Origin: Aestuariibaculum marinum
GTDB lineage: Bacteria > Bacteroidota > Bacteroidia > Flavobacteriales > Flavobacteriaceae
Direction of reading: 5' to 3'
DNA length: 64,000 nt
Assembly (NCBI RefSeq): GCF_014596975.1
Contig: NZ_JACVXD010000002.1
Span: 708,653-772,652, forward strand
The stretch's first letter is position 1; the number at the start of each line of letters is the position of its first letter. Below the pieces are notes generated by a model, which was given only the letters and a program-made list of their open reading frames with translations, ran no database searches and had not been told where the DNA came from. Below are positions 23,435 through 33,700 of this stretch, piece by piece. Made by a program: the position numbers and the translations under genes.

Positions 23435-25759
23435 TTGAAAAAATTAATACTCCACATATTTCTTTTTACAGCGCTTTTTTCAGTAAAAGCACAAATCCCT
23501 ACGCTTGAAAATTACAATCAGGTTTGGACGACCCAAAGTAAAAATGCATCAGAATCTATGCCTTTAGGCGGCGGTGATATTGGTGTAAATGTTTGGGTTG
23601 AACAAGGCAATCTGTATTTCTATTTTTCAAAAAGTGGCACCTTCGACGAGCATAATACTTTATTAAAATTAGGACGTGTAAAAGTAGAATTAACACCGAA
23701 TCCGTTTAAAAATGATGAAGGTTTTCATCAGGAACTCGTTTTAAAAGATGGCTATATTACGGTTTCACAAAATAATACAGAAGTGAAACTTTGGGTTGAT
23801 GTGTTCAGTCCGGTGATTCATGTAGATGTAAAAAGTAAAGAGGCTTTAACCATGCAAGCCTCGTACGAAAGCTGGCGATATAAAAATCGAAAAGTTGAAG
23901 GTCGTGCGAATAATGCCAATTCTTATAAATGGGCGCCACAAGGCGATATTATAAGCTACAAAGATTCTATCTCTTTTGCCGATAATGGGATTCAGTTTTA
24001 TCATAAAAACCGAGAGCACACAGTGTTTGATGTTGCGGTAAAGCAGCAAAAAATGGAATCGGTTAAAGAGGACATGATGAACCCTTTAAAGCACCTTACT
24101 TTTGGCGGTGTGATGAAGGGAACGAATATGAAATCGAAAGGGGTTTACACAGGTAAATATGTGAATACCGATTTTCAGGGCTTTAGTCTGGTTAGTCGAA
24201 AACCAAGCAAAAAGCACAGTTTAGAATTGTATTTACATACGGTTCAAAATGAAGATGTTTCTGTATGGAAACAAGGGCTGCAAGATTTATTAGCTTCATA
24301 TAAATCTAAAGAAAAGGAAACAAAAACCTGGTGGAACAATTTTTGGGATCGCAGTTTTATTTATACAAAAACCGATAACAAAACACAGAAGGATTCTGCT
24401 TATCAGATAGGGCAGAATTATCAGTTGTTTCGTTATATGTTAGGCTGTAATGCCTACGGAAAGTATCCAACAAAATTTAACGGTGGGTTGTTTACTTACG
24501 ATCCGGTTTACACAAAAGAAGATCATACGTTTACTCCCGATTTTAGAAATTGGGGAGGTGGTACTATGACGCAACAAAATCAGCGACTAGTATATTTTCC
24601 GATGTTGAAAAGTGGTGATTTCGATATGATGGTATCGCAGTTAGATTATTATTTAACGCTTCAAAAAAATGCCGAGTTACGAAGTCAAGTATATTGGAAT
24701 CACAATGGTGCAGCGTTTACCGAACAATTAGAGAATTTTGGTTTACCAAATCCTGCAGAATACGATTGGAAACGTCCTGAAGATTACGATCCTGGTTTGC
24801 AATACAACGCGTGGTTAGAATACCAGTGGGATACCGTTTTTGAGTTCTGTAAAATGATGCTAGAGCAAAAGGAATATGCTAATATTGATATTAAAAAGTA
24901 TAATAATTTTATATTAAGTTGTCTTCGGTTTTTCGATGAACACTATCAGTATTTGGCCAAGAAACGTGGACGAAAAGCTTTAGATGCTAAAGGCCATTTG
25001 GTGTTATTTCCGGGGTCGGCAGTAGAGACTTACAAAATGGCGAATAATGCTAATAGTACCATTTCAGCTTTAAAAGTGATTACTGAAAAACTATTAAAGT
25101 TGTCATCGGAAGATTTAACTTCAGAAGACGTTGAATATTTAAAAGGCTTTCAAATGCGTATACCTCCTTTAAATTTCAGAGAGATTAATCATCAAAAGGT
25201 ATTATCTCCGGCGAAAACTTGGGAACGTATTAATAATACTGAAGCCGCACAATTGTATCCGGTGTACCCCTGGAAATTGTATGGCATAGGACAACCAGAT
25301 TTAGAGGTGGCGCAGAATACGTATAAGTTAGACGAAGATTTAATTAAATTCAGAAGTCATGTTGGGTGGAAGCAAGCCAATATTATGGCTGCCAGACTTG
25401 GGTTGACCAATGAAGCTTCAAAATATACCTTATTGAAAATGGCGAATTCCGAAAGGCGTTTTCCAACATTTTGGGGGCCTGGTTTCGATTGGGCTCCTGA
25501 CCATAACTGGGGAGGCTCGGGTATGATAGGTATGCAGGAGATGCTTATGCAGGAAGTAGATGGTAAAATTTTATTGTTTCCGGCATGGCCAAAACACTGG
25601 GATGTACATTTTAAATTACATGCAACTCAAAACACTACCGTTGAAGCGAGACTAGAAAACGGTGAGGTAGAAATTATAAAAGTTATTCCTGAAAGCAGGA
25701 AGAAGGATATTCAAAATCTGTTAGATTTTACAATAATTGAAAAAATAAACTTAAACTAA
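23435..25759 (+). CDS. Exported DUF5703-like / GH95-like protein of unknown specificity
   Basis: 774 residues starting at TTG; the TTG start is chosen because it gives a full signal peptide (MKKLILHIFLFTALFSVKAQ) and no ATG does. NQVWTTQSKNASESMPLGGG is the N-terminal signature I associate with the DUF5703 domain, whose plan resembles the N-terminal domain of GH95 (compare PLGNGRLG in the gene at 53946). The middle and C-terminal parts look like an (alpha/alpha)6 barrel, including GPGFDWAPDHNWGGSGMIG and KILLFPAWPKHWDVHFKLH, the latter a typical end segment of such GHs. Catalytic residues cannot be assigned. It ends 1 base before the PL1 gene. Probably a glycosidase; substrate unknown. Confidence 0.6.
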   Translation: MKKLILHIFLFTALFSVKAQIPTLENYNQVWTTQSKNASESMPLGGGDIGVNVWVEQGNLYFYFSKSGTFDEHNTLLKLGRVKVELTPNPFKNDEGFHQELVLKDGYITVSQNNTEVKLWVDVFSPVIHVDVKSKEALTMQASYESWRYKNRKVEGRANNANSYKWAPQGDIISYKDSISFADNGIQFYHKNREHTVFDVAVKQQKMESVKEDMMNPLKHLTFGGVMKGTNMKSKGVYTGKYVNTDFQGFSLVSRKPSKKHSLELYLHTVQNEDVSVWKQGLQDLLASYKSKEKETKTWWNNFWDRSFIYTKTDNKTQKDSAYQIGQNYQLFRYMLGCNAYGKYPTKFNGGLFTYDPVYTKEDHTFTPDFRNWGGGTMTQQNQRLVYFPMLKSGDFDMMVSQLDYYLTLQKNAELRSQVYWNHNGAAFTEQLENFGLPNPAEYDWKRPEDYDPGLQYNAWLEYQWDTVFEFCKMMLEQKEYANIDIKKYNNFILSCLRFFDEHYQYLAKKRGRKALDAKGHLVLFPGSAVETYKMANNANSTISALKVITEKLLKLSSEDLTSEDVEYLKGFQMRIPPLNFREINHQKVLSPAKTWERINNTEAAQLYPVYPWKLYGIGQPDLEVAQNTYKLDEDLIKFRSHVGWKQANIMAARLGLTNEASKYTLLKMANSERRFPTFWGPGFDWAPDHNWGGSGMIGMQEMLMQEVDGKILLFPAWPKHWDVHFKLHATQNTTVEARLENGEVEIIKVIPESRKKDIQNLLDFTIIEKINLN

Positions 25760-25760
25760 A

Positions 25761-28238
25761 ATGAGAAAAGTAAAACAGACGATAAGTTGTTTGTTTCTAT
25801 CAACAATAGCGCTTTTAAATGTGCAATGTCAAGGAAATAAACCTGTAGAAAAGCAAACCGTAAAAGTGGATTTCGATTTCTCGGGCAGACGTATATCTGA
25901 GGTTCATGATCCGCTATATCAATCTTGGGTAATTAACGAAGGAACAAATGATGAAAAATCGTTTGATGAGGTTACCGTGAAACTTAACGGGGCAATCAAT
26001 TCAAAATGGTTTAAACTTGGTATGAGTGCTCCTCATTATGCGCAATTAATTAGCGACGGATTAGTCGTTAGTGATAGTTTGGAGTTTTCAATTAGCGGAT
26101 TAAAACCTGGAAAACATTCATTATTGACTTTTCATAACACATTCGATAAAATTGAAGCCAGAGATTTTCCGGATATTAAAGTTTATGTGAATGATGAATT
26201 AGTAAAAACAGTGAAGCCAAGTAACAGAGCATTTTCAAAAGTTGAAGCAAGTACTTCTTATTTGAAATTTAATGCCGAAGCAGATAAAGATGTTGTTGTA
26301 AAGTTTAAAATGGACTTAGGAACCGAGCAATGGCATGACGCCTTTTACTACAAACAATTGGTGGTTAATGGTTTTGAAATTGATACCCCAGATATTAAAA
26401 AACAAGCCAACACACCATATCCTGAAAATGCAGATGAGCACGTTGTTATCGACGATAAGCTGAATTTACAATGGCAGGCACCTAAGGAAACTAAAGAATA
26501 TCATGTTTACTTTGGAGAAGATAAGGAAGCGGTTTTAAAAGCCGATGAATCTTCCGAATTATATAAAGGTACATTTACTACTAATAACTACGAGGTTGGC
26601 GACTTATATAGTATGAATACTTACTACTGGCGTGTCGATGCTGTTGATGCCACTGGCGACATAACCGAAGGAAATGTATGGTCATTCAGACCGGCACAAT
26701 TAGCATTTCCCGGCGCTGAAGGTTATGGTCGATTTGCTATTGGTGGCCGTGGAGGAAAAGTAGTTGAGGTGACTAATTTAAATGATGACGGGCCAGGCAG
26801 TTTCCGTGAAGCCGTAACAAATAGCATTGGTCCGAGAACGATTGTTTTTAATGTGTCTGGAAATATAGAATTAAAATCGAGATTAGTTATAAGCGACCCT
26901 TACGTTACTGTAGCAGGGCAAACTGCTCCTGGCGAAGGGATAACCATAAGCAGAGCGCCAGTGGGGTTAACAGGTGATGAAGGGATTATGCGTTTTGTAC
27001 GTGTTAGAATTGGTGCGGGTAGAACGTACGATGGTATGGGGCTTACCGGAGCAAACAACAGTATTATAGACCATTGTTCAATCAGTTGGACGATTGACGA
27101 GTCCTTTAGCTCTCGTGGAGCGCATCATATCACGTTACAACGAACATTAATTTCCGAAGCTTTAAATGTGGCAGAACATGGTAAGTATGGAACAGGAAAA
27201 ATGCATGGGTATGCAGCGACTATTGGTGGAGATATTGGAAGTTTTCATCATAATTTATTAGCGCATAATTACGGAAGAAACTGGAGTATGGGTGGTGGAT
27301 TAAACGGAGATGGATATTATTCAGGGCGTTTAGATATCCGTAATAATGTGGTGTATAACTGGGGACACCGCACCACCGATGGTGGTGCCAACGAGGTGAA
27401 TTTTGTCAATAACTATTACAAACCCGGAGCAGCGACTGATATTTTTGTGGCTTTAACAGCCGACCATGAAGGAGTAGGCAAAGGAAGTCAGCGTTATTAT
27501 TTTGAAGGTAATGTGATGCCAGGCTATTTTGATGAAAATAGTCAGGAAAAAGGAAGACGCTCGCGAATTAAGAATAATGAAATTGTCGATTATGAAACCT
27601 TTGTTGATGAGCCGTTTTTCCCATCTTATGTGAATACTCAATCAGCACAATCAGCATACAAAAATGTATTGTCCGATGTCGGTTCAACACAACCGTATTT
27701 CGATAAACATGATCAACGTATTATTGATGAAACGTTGAAAGGTACGTATACCTTTAAAGGTAGTAAAAGTGGGTTGCCAGGTATGATAGATACTGAGTTA
27801 GATGCTGGTGGATTTCCTGAATATAATAGTGAAACACGTCCGGAATCATGGGATACCGACCATGATGGTTTACCAAACTGGTGGGAAGAAGCTAAAGGTT
27901 TCAATGTGAATTCCGCTGCTAATGATTTTTCAGATGCGAATAAAGATGAGGATAAAGACGGATTTACCCAATTGGAGGATTATTTAAACTGGATGGCACA
28001 ACCGCATTATTTTGTTTCAGAAAGCGAAACTTTAGAATTCAATGTTGCCGATTATTTTAAAGGTTATGAAAGTAAACCAAAGTATAGTTATTCGAATGTT
28101 GTTAACGGAATGGTTGAGTTGAAAAATGGAAAGCTAGCTTTTGAACCTTCGGAAAAAGGCTTTGCTTCGTTTAGTATTTCGGTTAAGGATGCAGATGGTG
28201 ATACCATGACAAGATTGATAAATGTGTTTGTGAAATAA
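25761..28238 (+). CDS. Multidomain pectate lyase-like protein (PL1)
   Basis: 825 residues. A hydrophobic leader ends VQC (Cys23), an atypical lipobox because Gln precedes Cys. An N-terminal beta-rich domain (about 35-205) and a fibronectin-III-like module (about 225-312) precede the parallel beta-helix, which opens with FPGAEGYGRFAIGGRGG and contains TVAGQTAPGEGITISRAPVG, hallmarks of Bacteroidota PL1 enzymes. Near residue 695, DTDHDGLPNWWEE and the following Asp/Asn-rich stretch form a thrombospondin-3-like Ca2+ site, and a small beta-domain ends the protein. The enzyme would split polygalacturonate by beta-elimination. It differs from the two shorter PL1 genes at 36280 and 38728 by its large N-terminal extension. 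Confidence 0.8.
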   Translation: MRKVKQTISCLFLSTIALLNVQCQGNKPVEKQTVKVDFDFSGRRISEVHDPLYQSWVINEGTNDEKSFDEVTVKLNGAINSKWFKLGMSAPHYAQLISDGLVVSDSLEFSISGLKPGKHSLLTFHNTFDKIEARDFPDIKVYVNDELVKTVKPSNRAFSKVEASTSYLKFNAEADKDVVVKFKMDLGTEQWHDAFYYKQLVVNGFEIDTPDIKKQANTPYPENADEHVVIDDKLNLQWQAPKETKEYHVYFGEDKEAVLKADESSELYKGTFTTNNYEVGDLYSMNTYYWRVDAVDATGDITEGNVWSFRPAQLAFPGAEGYGRFAIGGRGGKVVEVTNLNDDGPGSFREAVTNSIGPRTIVFNVSGNIELKSRLVISDPYVTVAGQTAPGEGITISRAPVGLTGDEGIMRFVRVRIGAGRTYDGMGLTGANNSIIDHCSISWTIDESFSSRGAHHITLQRTLISEALNVAEHGKYGTGKMHGYAATIGGDIGSFHHNLLAHNYGRNWSMGGGLNGDGYYSGRLDIRNNVVYNWGHRTTDGGANEVNFVNNYYKPGAATDIFVALTADHEGVGKGSQRYYFEGNVMPGYFDENSQEKGRRSRIKNNEIVDYETFVDEPFFPSYVNTQSAQSAYKNVLSDVGSTQPYFDKHDQRIIDETLKGTYTFKGSKSGLPGMIDTELDAGGFPEYNSETRPESWDTDHDGLPNWWEEAKGFNVNSAANDFSDANKDEDKDGFTQLEDYLNWMAQPHYFVSESETLEFNVADYFKGYESKPKYSYSNVVNGMVELKNGKLAFEPSEKGFASFSISVKDADGDTMTRLINVFVK

Positions 28239-28251
28239 AAAGTATTAACAA

Positions 28252-30264
28252 ATGAAAAATAAAATAGTTTTAATCGGCCTAATGGCAGCAAGTGCTTTGT
28301 CGTTTTCTCAAGACAAGGGGCTGGTTGCAAATGCTGATAGTCCGCATACAAAACTGCATAGTGTGAATTTACAGGATGTGCAGTGGACTGATGGTTTTTG
28401 GAAAGAGCAGTTTGATATAGGTGTTGAAAACACCCTGCCTTACATGTGGGATTTGTATCATAACGATTCCATTACACATGCCTATGCCAACTTTAAGATT
28501 GCTGCAGGTTTAGAAAAGGGTAAGCATAGTGGACCTTCATTTCACGATGGCGATTTTTATAAAATCCTTGAAGGTATGGCAGCAGCATATGCTGTGACGC
28601 AAGATCCGGAATTGGATAAGGAAATGGATACAACTATTGCCATGTTTGCAAAAGCACAACGAAAAGATGGATACATCAATACTCCCGTACTAATTGAAGA
28701 ACGTTGGGGAACCTTAGGGCCTGAAGAATTACAGAAGCAATTAGGATTCGAGAAATATAACATGGGACATTTAATGACCGCCGCTTGCGTACATTATCGT
28801 GCTACTGGAAAAACGAATTTTTTAGAAGTAGCAAAAGGTGTTGCCGATTTCTTATATGATTTTTATAAAAAAGCGTCGCCAGAATTAGCAAGAAACGCCA
28901 TTTGTCCGTCACATTACATGGGTATTGTTGAAATGTACCGTACGGTTAAAGATCCACGCTATTTAGAATTAGCCAATAACTTGATTGATATTCGAGGAAC
29001 CACAGATGATGGTACAGATGACAACCAGGATCGCGTACCGTTTAGAGAACAAACGACTGCTATGGGGCATGCGGTAAGAGCGAATTATTTGTATGCTGGA
29101 ATTGCAGATTTATATGCCGAAACAGGTGAAGATAAACTTCTGGAAAATCTAAAGTCGATTTGGGAAGATGTGGTTTATAGAAAAATGTATATCACTGGAG
29201 CTTGTGGTGCCTTATATGATGGCGTGTCTCCAGACGGAACCGTTTACGATCCTTCAATAGTTCAAAAAATCCATCAGGCGTATGGTCGTCCTTATCAATT
29301 ACCCAATGCTACTGCTCATAATGAAACCTGTGCCAATATCGGGAATGTGCTTTGGAACTGGCGTATGTTGCAAATTACAGGAGATGCAAAGTATGCCGAT
29401 ATTGTGGAATTAGCACTTTATAATAGTGTACTGTCAGGAGTAAGTTTAGAAGGAAAGGAATTTTGTTATAATAACCCGCTAAACGTATCGGAAGATTTAC
29501 CGTTTCAACAACGCTGGGGGAGCAAACGAGAAGGTTACATAGCACTGTCAAATTGTTGTGCACCTAATGTAACGCGTACCTTAACTGAAATTGGGAATTA
29601 TGCTTATAATTTATCAAAAGAAGGTTTATATGTAAACCTTTTTGGAAGCAATGATTTAAAAACAGTAACGCCCAATGGCGATAAGTTAGTAATCGAACAG
29701 AAAACCAACTACCCATGGGATGGTAAGATAATCTTAAAAATTGTAAAGGCACCAAAATCGGAATATGCAATAAATTTAAGAATTCCGGGCTGGAGTCAAG
29801 GAGCGCAGATTTCTATAAATGATAAAAAAACGAATTTTAGCTCTAATTTAGGGTATGCCACAGTAGCTAAAAAATGGAAAAAAGGTGATGTGATAGAATT
29901 GAACTTGCCAATGCCTGTTGAATTGATGCAGGCAAATCCTTTGGTTGAGGAAACTAAAAATCAGGTAGCCGTAAAACGAGGTCCAATTGTGTATTGTTTA
30001 GAGTCTGATGACTTATCTGAAAAAGCTGAAATTAACTCCATTGTTTTAGATATTAATTCAGAGTTAGATTTAAAAGATATCGTGATTAATAATAGAAATG
30101 TTAAAGGAATCACTTGCAAAGGCTTTGTTGAAAATGATAACTGGAAAAGTACATTATATAGACCAATTTTAAAGGAGAAAAAAGAAGTTAATTTAACGCT
30201 TGTGCCATATTATACTTGGGGTAACCGTAATCAGGAAGAAATGACAGTTTGGTTACCTTATTAG
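28252..30264 (+). CDS. GH127 beta-L-arabinofuranosidase-like enzyme
   Basis: 670 residues with a signal peptide ending near LSFSQ. The protein shows the DUF1680/GH127 pattern: an (alpha/alpha)6 barrel with HNETCANIGNVLWNWRM and SNCCAPNVTRTL. Glu358, Cys360, Cys435 and Cys436 reproduce the Zn2+ and nucleophile-cysteine set of HypBA1 (Glu338, Cys340, Cys417, Cys418) with nearly equal spacing, so the active site looks intact. HypBA1 hydrolyses beta-L-arabinofuranosides, and related enzymes act on RG-II. It starts 13 bases after the PL1 stop and ends the 27-kb gene run; a perfect palindrome follows 36 bases later. Confidence 0.85.
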   Translation: MKNKIVLIGLMAASALSFSQDKGLVANADSPHTKLHSVNLQDVQWTDGFWKEQFDIGVENTLPYMWDLYHNDSITHAYANFKIAAGLEKGKHSGPSFHDGDFYKILEGMAAAYAVTQDPELDKEMDTTIAMFAKAQRKDGYINTPVLIEERWGTLGPEELQKQLGFEKYNMGHLMTAACVHYRATGKTNFLEVAKGVADFLYDFYKKASPELARNAICPSHYMGIVEMYRTVKDPRYLELANNLIDIRGTTDDGTDDNQDRVPFREQTTAMGHAVRANYLYAGIADLYAETGEDKLLENLKSIWEDVVYRKMYITGACGALYDGVSPDGTVYDPSIVQKIHQAYGRPYQLPNATAHNETCANIGNVLWNWRMLQITGDAKYADIVELALYNSVLSGVSLEGKEFCYNNPLNVSEDLPFQQRWGSKREGYIALSNCCAPNVTRTLTEIGNYAYNLSKEGLYVNLFGSNDLKTVTPNGDKLVIEQKTNYPWDGKIILKIVKAPKSEYAINLRIPGWSQGAQISINDKKTNFSSNLGYATVAKKWKKGDVIELNLPMPVELMQANPLVEETKNQVAVKRGPIVYCLESDDLSEKAEINSIVLDINSELDLKDIVINNRNVKGITCKGFVENDNWKSTLYRPILKEKKEVNLTLVPYYTWGNRNQEEMTVWLPY

Positions 30265-30300
30265 ATGTTTTTTGTAGGTTGATTTTTAGATTTAATAAAA

Positions 30301-30338
30301 GAAAAAGGCTAATAAACATATGTTTATTAGCCTTTTTC
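30301..30338. terminator. Perfect 38-bp palindromic terminator
   Basis: GAAAAAGGCTAATAAACA and its reverse complement meet around a central TA, giving a perfect 38-base palindrome with A-rich left and T-rich right ends (TTTTTCTTTTT). It can work from both directions and closes the 3602-30264 gene run. Confidence 0.85.
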
Positions 30339-30613
30339 TTTTTATCTTTATTAGCCTTCAATTTATCTAGAATAAATTCAGTAAAAGTTTAGGTTTTAAA
30401 GTCTGCTTTAAATAAACTAGAATGTTATAATTTTTTTGACTCATGAGTACTGAATTGACTGAATTTAGAAGTGTTTATTATTGTGTAGCGATGTATTTCG
30501 TAAAAATATCGATAAGTATTAAACGTTTGTTTTTTAAATTAATGATTTTTAGATATTATACCGAATTGTTTTTCAGTTTGTTATGGAACAACATCATCAA
30601 ATACATAAAAAAT

Positions 30614-30674
30614 GATTTATAAAATCGGTCGACGTTCAAAAATAACAGTTAAATATTGTTAAATTCATAATCTT
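30614..30674 (+). promoter_or_regulatory. Copy B of the 61-bp shared element, upstream of susC
   Basis: The gap-free partner of 3352-3412 with 46 of 61 identities by hand count. It ends 72 bases before the susC ATG, against 189 bases for copy A. A TCGGTCGACG core at 30625-30634, with SalI-like palindrome GTCGAC, aligns with TTGACCATCG of copy A. It probably binds the same regulator, allowing susCD and the first operon to respond together. Confidence 0.6.
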
Positions 30675-30746
30675 AGCGCAATTATTGTTAAGGTCGATTC
30701 TATCGATAAGCCAAACAAATTAAATAAATAATTAAACTAAACAAGT

Positions 30747-33700
30747 ATGAAAAAAACATTTACAAATTTTTGTATGTTGTTGCTATTTAGTCTGGCATGT
30801 ATGTCGGTATATGCGCAGGATGCTAATAGTGAAAAAGCTGTTACAGGAACAGTGGTAGATCCTTTAGGGGTGCCTTTACCAGGGGTTAACATCATAGAAA
30901 AAGGGACTGCCAATGGTGTAGTGACTAACTTTGATGGAGAGTTTTCTATCTCTGTAAAAGAGGAGGCTATGCTGGTGTTTTCATTCGTAGGAATGAAAAC
31001 AACTGAGGTTTCTGTAAAAGGCACTACAGTCCTTAATGTCACATTACAAGAAGATACAGCATCTTTAGATGAGGTTGTTATAGTAGGATATGGCGCTCAG
31101 AAAAGAGAAAATTTAACAGGGGCGATTGCTACTATTAAACCAGAAGATGTTCAGGATTTACCTGTGTCTAACTTAGCTGAAGCTTTAGTGGGGCAGGTTC
31201 CGGGAGTTAATGTTTCTGGTGGTTCTTCACGTCCTGGTGAGGCAGCAACAATTCAAATTCGTCAAACATTCGGGTTTTCAAAGGACGGTAATACTACATT
31301 ACCTTTAGTTGTAATCGATGATATGGTGCAGGTGGATCCAGAGACAGGATTACCAACTTTGGAAACTTTTAATAGGTTAGATCCTTCAGAGATTGAAAGT
31401 ATTACGGTGTTAAAAGATGCCTCTGCTGCTATCTATGGTTCTCGTGCTTCTCAAGGAGCTATTGTTGTAAAAACGAAACGTGGTAAAGCTGGCAAAACTA
31501 GCTTTAGCTACAATAGTCAGTTTGCGTTCAACGATGCTGTAAGTCATTCAAAAACCATGAATGCTTATGATTTCGGAGTTTGGATGAATCGTTATTTAAG
31601 AACGGACAATAGAGATAGTGAAGGAAGAAATCTTTTTTCAACTGAAGAGTTAGAAGAAATGAAATCTTTAGATTATGATTGGTTAGATAAAGCATGGTCT
31701 AGCGCAGGTCAGCAAAGACACTCGCTTACTGTAAGTGGAGGTAACGATAAAGCTACTTATTTTGCAGGGGCTACTTACTTTTCACAAGGAGCTAACTTAG
31801 GAGATCAAGATTATAACAAGTGGAATTTTAGAACAGGAGTTAACGCTAAAATTACTGAAAATTTAGATTTATCGGCTTCTGTATCTGGTAATATTGGGTC
31901 GGTTGAAAAATCGTTTACAAAATCTATCACATTAAATGATGGAAGTTATGGTTCAAGAACTAATGGCGAGCAAGCTGATTATGGAATCTTATTGCATATG
32001 CCTAAGTATGTGCCATGGGATACTACAGTAGGAGGAGAAACATATTGGATGTCTCCGTTCCCTAGAACAGATCGTAATTTAGGTAGCGCTAATACTAACC
32101 GTACTATTGCTGGTTGGAACTACTTTGCTACGTTAAATAATGGTTCTAAACAAATTGAAGATGATAATACGTTTAACGTAAATATGTCTTTAAACTATAA
32201 AGTACCATTTATAGATGGACTATCTTTAAAAGGAACTTTCTCTAGAAATCAAAGTTCTTCATATACAGAACAAATTCAGTTGCCTTACGAGTTAGCTAGA
32301 ATTAAAAATTATAACAGTGAAGGAAATCACTTAGCGAGTGCTGCTGAGGATAATGATTATACGATTCAAACGAATAGTCAAAGATCCAGAGTGTACTATA
32401 ATAATTATAATAGCAGAAGTACACAAGCCAACTTCTTTGTTAATTATGCAAAGACTTTCGGAGATCATGATGTTAGTGCTATGTTTGGTATAGAGCGTTC
32501 TGAGTCTGATTTCAAAAGTACACGTTTAGCGTTTGAAGGTACATCAGGAGATTATTTAGGAACGTATCAAACAGCTGGTGAGATTACTGATAACTCAACA
32601 GCTTTAAAGGGGGAGTCTGGAACGCTGTCTTATTTAGGACGTATTAACTACAGTTATAAAGATAAATACTTATTACAATTGTTATTCCGTAGTGATGCAT
32701 CTACAAAGTTTGCTCCGGAGAACTATTGGGGCTTCTTCCCTTCTGCTCAAGTAGGTTGGATTATGTCTAGAGAAAACTGGTTTGAAGATGCTTTACCATG
32801 GGTAGATTATTTTAAAGTACGTTACTCAGTAGGTAAAACAGGTAAAGATAATATTAAAGCCTGGAGATGGGCACAGTACTACGATATCTTTACAAACAAA
32901 GGCTACCAGTTTGGATCTGACGGAGGTACGTTAGGTGGAGGTTTAACACCTCAGGTTAACCCGAATAGAAATGTAAAATGGGATACAACAATCAAACATA
33001 ACCTTGGTTTTGATATCAATGTCTTGGAAAATAGATTGCGTTTAACAGCAGATACTTATTATGACAGAACAACAGACATGTTAACTAATATGGCAAGTTC
33101 TTCTGGAGTGCCTATTTCAGTTGGAGGTGGTTTCGCTGAACAAAATTATGCGTCTGTTGATGCTTGGGGTTCTGAATTTAGTGTAAACTGGAGTGATGAC
33201 ATTAAAGAAGATTTTAGTTATAATGTTGGTGTTAACTTTGGTTTTAATAACAATAAAGTAAAAAAATATCCAGAGCAAGCGTTAGTGCACCCTGCTAACA
33301 ATATAACTCAAGAAGGGGAATCATTAATTTTTCCTTCATGGGGTTTCAAAACATGGAAAGGAACATCTACTGGTGATGGAATTTTAAGAACAGATGAAGA
33401 TATTGCTAGTTACTGGGATTATTTAACCGGTTTAGCGTCTGCAGCGGGAACAGATCCTAGCTATTTAGGAATCAATAGTGTTGATGGGATTAGAAAAGGA
33501 ATGTTGGCTTATCAGGATATAGGGGGAGCTTTTAATAGTGAGGATGGAACTCAAGAAGGGCCTAATGGTAGAATTGATCGCGAGCTGGATTATGTTAAGT
33601 TAGTTAAGAAAAATAGAAGTTATGGGTTTACAACTAATTTAGGGGCTAGATATAAAGGGTTATATTTTAGATCTCAGATTAGTACAACTTGGGGAGGTCT

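Larger units (their letters stand above)
30265..30746. other. Intergenic region with terminator and susC promoter
   Basis: 482 bases without a credible ORF. The first 80 bases hold the palindromic terminator of the upstream operon, then comes about 270 bases of AT-rich sequence in which I see nothing, then the shared element at 30614-30674 and a 72-base leader before susC. A TAATCTTAG at 30668 only weakly resembles the Bacteroidota -7 box. Confidence 0.6.
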
